Under the pieces are notes generated by a model that was not told the DNA's origin, did not search any database, and saw only the letters and a list, made by a program, of their open reading frames with translations. The translations under genes were made by a program, and so were the position numbers. Below, piece by piece: positions 5,797 through 7,415 of a stretch of DNA of 7,415 bases. This DNA comes from an uncultured Actinomycetes bacterium (GTDB lineage: Bacteria > Actinomycetota > Actinomycetes > Nanopelagicales > Nanopelagicaceae): the NCBI GenBank assembly GCA_903907665.1, contig CAIVOW010000142.1:1-7415 (forward strand). Reading direction: 5' to 3'. Numbering within the stretch: position 1 is the stretch's first letter; every line of letters starts with the position of its first letter.

Positions 5797-7022
5797 AGAC
5801 CATCATTCTCGGCGCAGGCCCCATTGGTCTTGCCACAGCGTACGAATTAGCAAAGCAGGGCGTTGAAGTCACCGTTATTTCTCCTAATCGTCCAACCACT
5901 GAAGCTGGACACGTAAACGCTGGATGGATTGTCCCTATTATGTGCGCGCCAGTCCCTGCACCAGGGGCTCTCAAGAAAACAATCACTTGGCTGACTGATT
6001 CACAAAGTCCGCTCAAAATTGCACCCGAGCTCAATTGGGGACATATCTCCTTCATGATTTCTATGCTTCGTTATTCAACCAAGAAAGAATTTCTTCACGG
6101 TTTCGCTGCCTTGTCGGAATTTGGACGTGGAACGCTGAATTCCTTCGATGAATATATTCAAGAAGGCGTCAACTTCGAAATTCATCGCACTGGTGTACTT
6201 ATGGCATTTTCATCTCAAGCTGAACTCGATTCCCATGCAATCGAATTTGAAGATGTTGAAAAATACGGACTAAGCCCAGTCAAGACGCTCACTGGTGATC
6301 AAATGCGTTCCCGTGAGCCTCTACTCTCTTCATTCGTAGACCAAGGCATAGATTGTCATGATCAGTACTTTGTAGACCCTTCATCTTTCATCCAAGGACT
6401 AAGAGAACGATGTGAAAAAATGGGAGTTGTCTTTATTGAAACTGACTCCAACATCAACCTTAATACGGCTGGCTCAAAGGCCGTTGTTCTCCTAGGTGAT
6501 AAAAAAATCGATGCAGAAAATATTGTTATAGCAGCAGGTGCCCAAAGTAAATCTCTACTGGCTCAAATAAAAGTTAACTGCCCAGTGCGCTTTGGTAAAG
6601 GTTACTGTTTTGATTTCTTAGGAGAAAAACGCATTACTAATGCTCTCTATCTCAGTGGCGCGAAGATAGCAGTCACACCAAATAATGATTACCTTAGGTT
6701 TGCAGGAACTATGGAATTTGGTGGAAGTGAATCCAAGATTAATCTAAAGCGCGCGCAAGGTATTCTAAAAAATAGTTCTCAATACTTCACGGAAGATGTA
6801 ACTCAGAATGTAGCCCCAAAAGTGGGATTACGCCCAATGACACCTGATGGACTTCCTGTCATTGGAAAAGTTGGAGATTTTTCTAATCTTTATCTCGCAT
6901 CGGGACATGCCATGCAGGGGGTCACGCTGGCACCAAATACCGGAAAAGTGGTCGCAGATCTTCTGCTAAATCAGGAATCGAAAATTGATATCTCTGCTTT
7001 TTCTCCAAGCCGATTTAATTAA
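5793..7022 (+). CDS. FAD-dependent D-amino-acid dehydrogenase/oxidase family
   Basis: The 409-residue product matches the DadA/DAO branch of FAD oxidoreductases, which oxidise D-amino acids, D-proline/hydroxyproline or related amines to imino acids. The N-terminal GAGPIG (7-12) binds the ADP part of FAD. HVNAGWIVPIMCAPVPAPGA (40-59) aligns with the DadA segment following the first strand pair (ANAG...APG), and NWGH... with its helical region. Near the C-terminus, GLRPMTPDGLPVIG (345-358) and YLASGHAMQGVTLAPNTG (367-384) are the hallmark flavin-contact loops. The residue after the second beta strand, usually Asp/Glu for the FAD ribose, is Ser30 (VTVISPN). Length and motif order are like DadA rather than eukaryotic DAO. 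The GTG start overlaps the OCD stop as GTGA, so the gene is translationally coupled and last in the operon. Acceptor (quinone or O2) and substrate are unknown. Confidence 0.87.
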   Translation: MKTIILGAGPIGLATAYELAKQGVEVTVISPNRPTTEAGHVNAGWIVPIMCAPVPAPGALKKTITWLTDSQSPLKIAPELNWGHISFMISMLRYSTKKEFLHGFAALSEFGRGTLNSFDEYIQEGVNFEIHRTGVLMAFSSQAELDSHAIEFEDVEKYGLSPVKTLTGDQMRSREPLLSSFVDQGIDCHDQYFVDPSSFIQGLRERCEKMGVVFIETDSNINLNTAGSKAVVLLGDKKIDAENIVIAAGAQSKSLLAQIKVNCPVRFGKGYCFDFLGEKRITNALYLSGAKIAVTPNNDYLRFAGTMEFGGSESKINLKRAQGILKNSSQYFTEDVTQNVAPKVGLRPMTPDGLPVIGKVGDFSNLYLASGHAMQGVTLAPNTGKVVADLLLNQESKIDISAFSPSRFN

Positions 7023-7171
7023 TTCAAATTCAGGCTTTATACATATATGTGAAGTAAGACACATCTTAAATTCCAACCTAGCTTTCTGAAAAAGGCACTT
7101 TCCTGCTTGGGAATAAAATACTTAGCATCTGTGTTTCAACCTATGAGAACCAAAGAATTAATCTAATTAAC
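7023..7171. other. AT-rich intergenic stretch after the operon
   Basis: I see no gene and no convincing intrinsic terminator here. It holds a perfect 10-base palindrome, ACATATATGT (7041-7050). Two imperfect -10-like boxes are TAAAAT (7114-7119) and ATTAAT (7157-7162); the latter is 17 bases after TTTCAA (7134-7139), which is only half consensus. One of these may drive the ene-reductase gene. A weak TTCC/GGAA stem around 7100-7113 is too short to call. Confidence 0.4.
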
Positions 7172-7184
7172 CAATAAAATATTG
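7172..7184. promoter_or_regulatory. Small dyad upstream of the ene-reductase
   Basis: CAATA-AAA-TATTG is a perfect inverted repeat. It is flanked by TTAA at 7167-7170 and TTAA at 7187-7190, so symmetry extends, slightly offset, over 24 bases. It lies 28 bases before the TTG start, where an operator would act. The AT content makes chance symmetry fairly likely. Confidence 0.3.
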
Positions 7185-7199
7185 AATTAAAATTAGGCT

Positions 7200-7205
7200 G
7201 GGGAG
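7200..7205 (+). promoter_or_regulatory. Ribosome site for the ene-reductase
   Basis: GGGGAG stands seven bases before TTG 7213, an ideal spacing, and an in-frame TGA at 7183-7185 prevents a much earlier start. This supports TTG as the initiator. Confidence 0.6.
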
Positions 7206-7212
7206 AAATCAG

Positions 7213-7415
7213 TTGGATAAAGCATTTAATACATACGAACTTTCAGGAAAAACACTACAGAACCGCATTGTGATGGCTCCAATGACTCGCAGCCGTGCTG
7301 AGAATCCTGGTGGCCTAGCGACAGATTTAATGGCTACCTACTATGCACAACGAGCAACAGCCGGTCTCATCATTACCGAAGGAACCCAACCTTCTGTTGT
7401 TGGTCAGGGATATCC
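7213..7415 (+). CDS. Old Yellow Enzyme-family ene-reductase, N-terminal fragment
   Basis: The frame runs open from TTG 7213 to the window edge (67 codons plus two bases). It reads as the start of an Old Yellow Enzyme: FMN-containing TIM-barrel enzymes that use NAD(P)H to reduce activated C=C bonds, nitrate esters or nitroaromatics. The first barrel strand has the family's NRIVMAPMTRSRA (17-29), where the Ala-Pro-x-Thr turn contacts FMN. Next comes the helix MATYYAQRATAGLIITEGT (40-58), which matches the YY-x-QRA-x-AGLIITEG-T pattern closely. The substrate-binding His/Asn and catalytic Tyr lie beyond the window. The Thr of the APMT turn places it nearer the classical NemA/alkene-reductase class than the thermophilic-like class, which usually has Cys there. 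It is on the same strand as the operon but 190 bases away with its own upstream region, so it is probably transcribed separately. Confidence 0.85.
   Translation, partial: MDKAFNTYELSGKTLQNRIVMAPMTRSRAENPGGLATDLMATYYAQRATAGLIITEGTQPSVVGQGY

Noticed and set aside
5729..6055. Leftward 108-codon ORF across the OCD/DAO junction
   Set aside because: It is antisense to two well-supported genes, with no motif and no ribosome site.
7041..7050. Palindrome ACATATATGT after the operon as terminator
   Set aside because: It has no GC pairs of note, is only 10 bases long with no loop and has no following T-run; chance is likely in AT-rich DNA.
1..7415. tRNA genes, CRISPR arrays, IS ends, phage or toxin-antitoxin genes
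   Set aside because: I read both strands for cloverleaf sequences, regular spaced repeats, transposase motifs and small paired ORFs and saw none.

Overview
The window is a compact stretch of bacterial chromosome. By eye its base composition is slightly AT-rich. It holds five complete multi-domain genes on the two strands plus the 5' ends of two more genes that run off the edges, and one further complete transporter gene, seven or eight coding units in all if a tiny leader ORF is counted. Short intergenic gaps, overlapping stop/start codons and use of GTG and TTG as well as ATG starts fit a streamlined genome. A small free-living actinobacterium (for example the freshwater acI/Nanopelagicales type) is my impression from the protein style, but nothing here proves it. 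There are no tRNA or rRNA genes, insertion sequences, CRISPR arrays or phage genes.

Left part (1-1925): a leftward gene fragment begins with a clear Sec signal peptide (1-155). Next to it on the same strand is a 10-helix EamA/DMT-type transporter (213-1070), whose start codon overlaps the stop of a possible 8-codon leader. Diverging from it is an FMN nitroreductase-family oxidoreductase (ATG at 1176, to 1925). It converges on a leftward DHA2-type MFS exporter (1945-3366), and a two-tier hairpin at 1924-1960 lies over both stop codons as a likely bidirectional terminator.

Centre and right (3394-7022): the exporter diverges from a three-gene rightward operon. The genes are a class B flavin monooxygenase (FMO), an ornithine cyclodeaminase/mu-crystallin family ketimine reductase (OCD), and a FAD-dependent D-amino-acid dehydrogenase/oxidase (DadA/DAO family). 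The junctions are TAATG and GTGA overlaps, so the three are almost certainly co-translated. In the divergent gap an 18-bp perfect-arm dyad (TTCACC-N6-GGTGAA) overlaps a good promoter for the operon and could also serve the exporter.

Right edge (7023-7415): an AT-rich 190-base gap with a small dyad leads into the start of an Old Yellow Enzyme-family ene-reductase, which begins with TTG behind a GGGGAG ribosome site and runs off the window.

Reading the parts together: four flavoenzymes lie in about 6 kb. The DAO-type enzyme makes imino/keto acids from D-amino acids or cyclic imino acids, OCD-family enzymes reduce cyclic or linear ketimines to L-amino or imino acids, and FMOs oxygenate N or S atoms. 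This is the same combination of a reductase class (SARD4-type) and an oxygenase class (FMO1-type) that plants use for N-hydroxypipecolate. A bacterial route to an N-oxygenated (imino) acid, with the divergent pump as exporter, is a testable but unproven idea.
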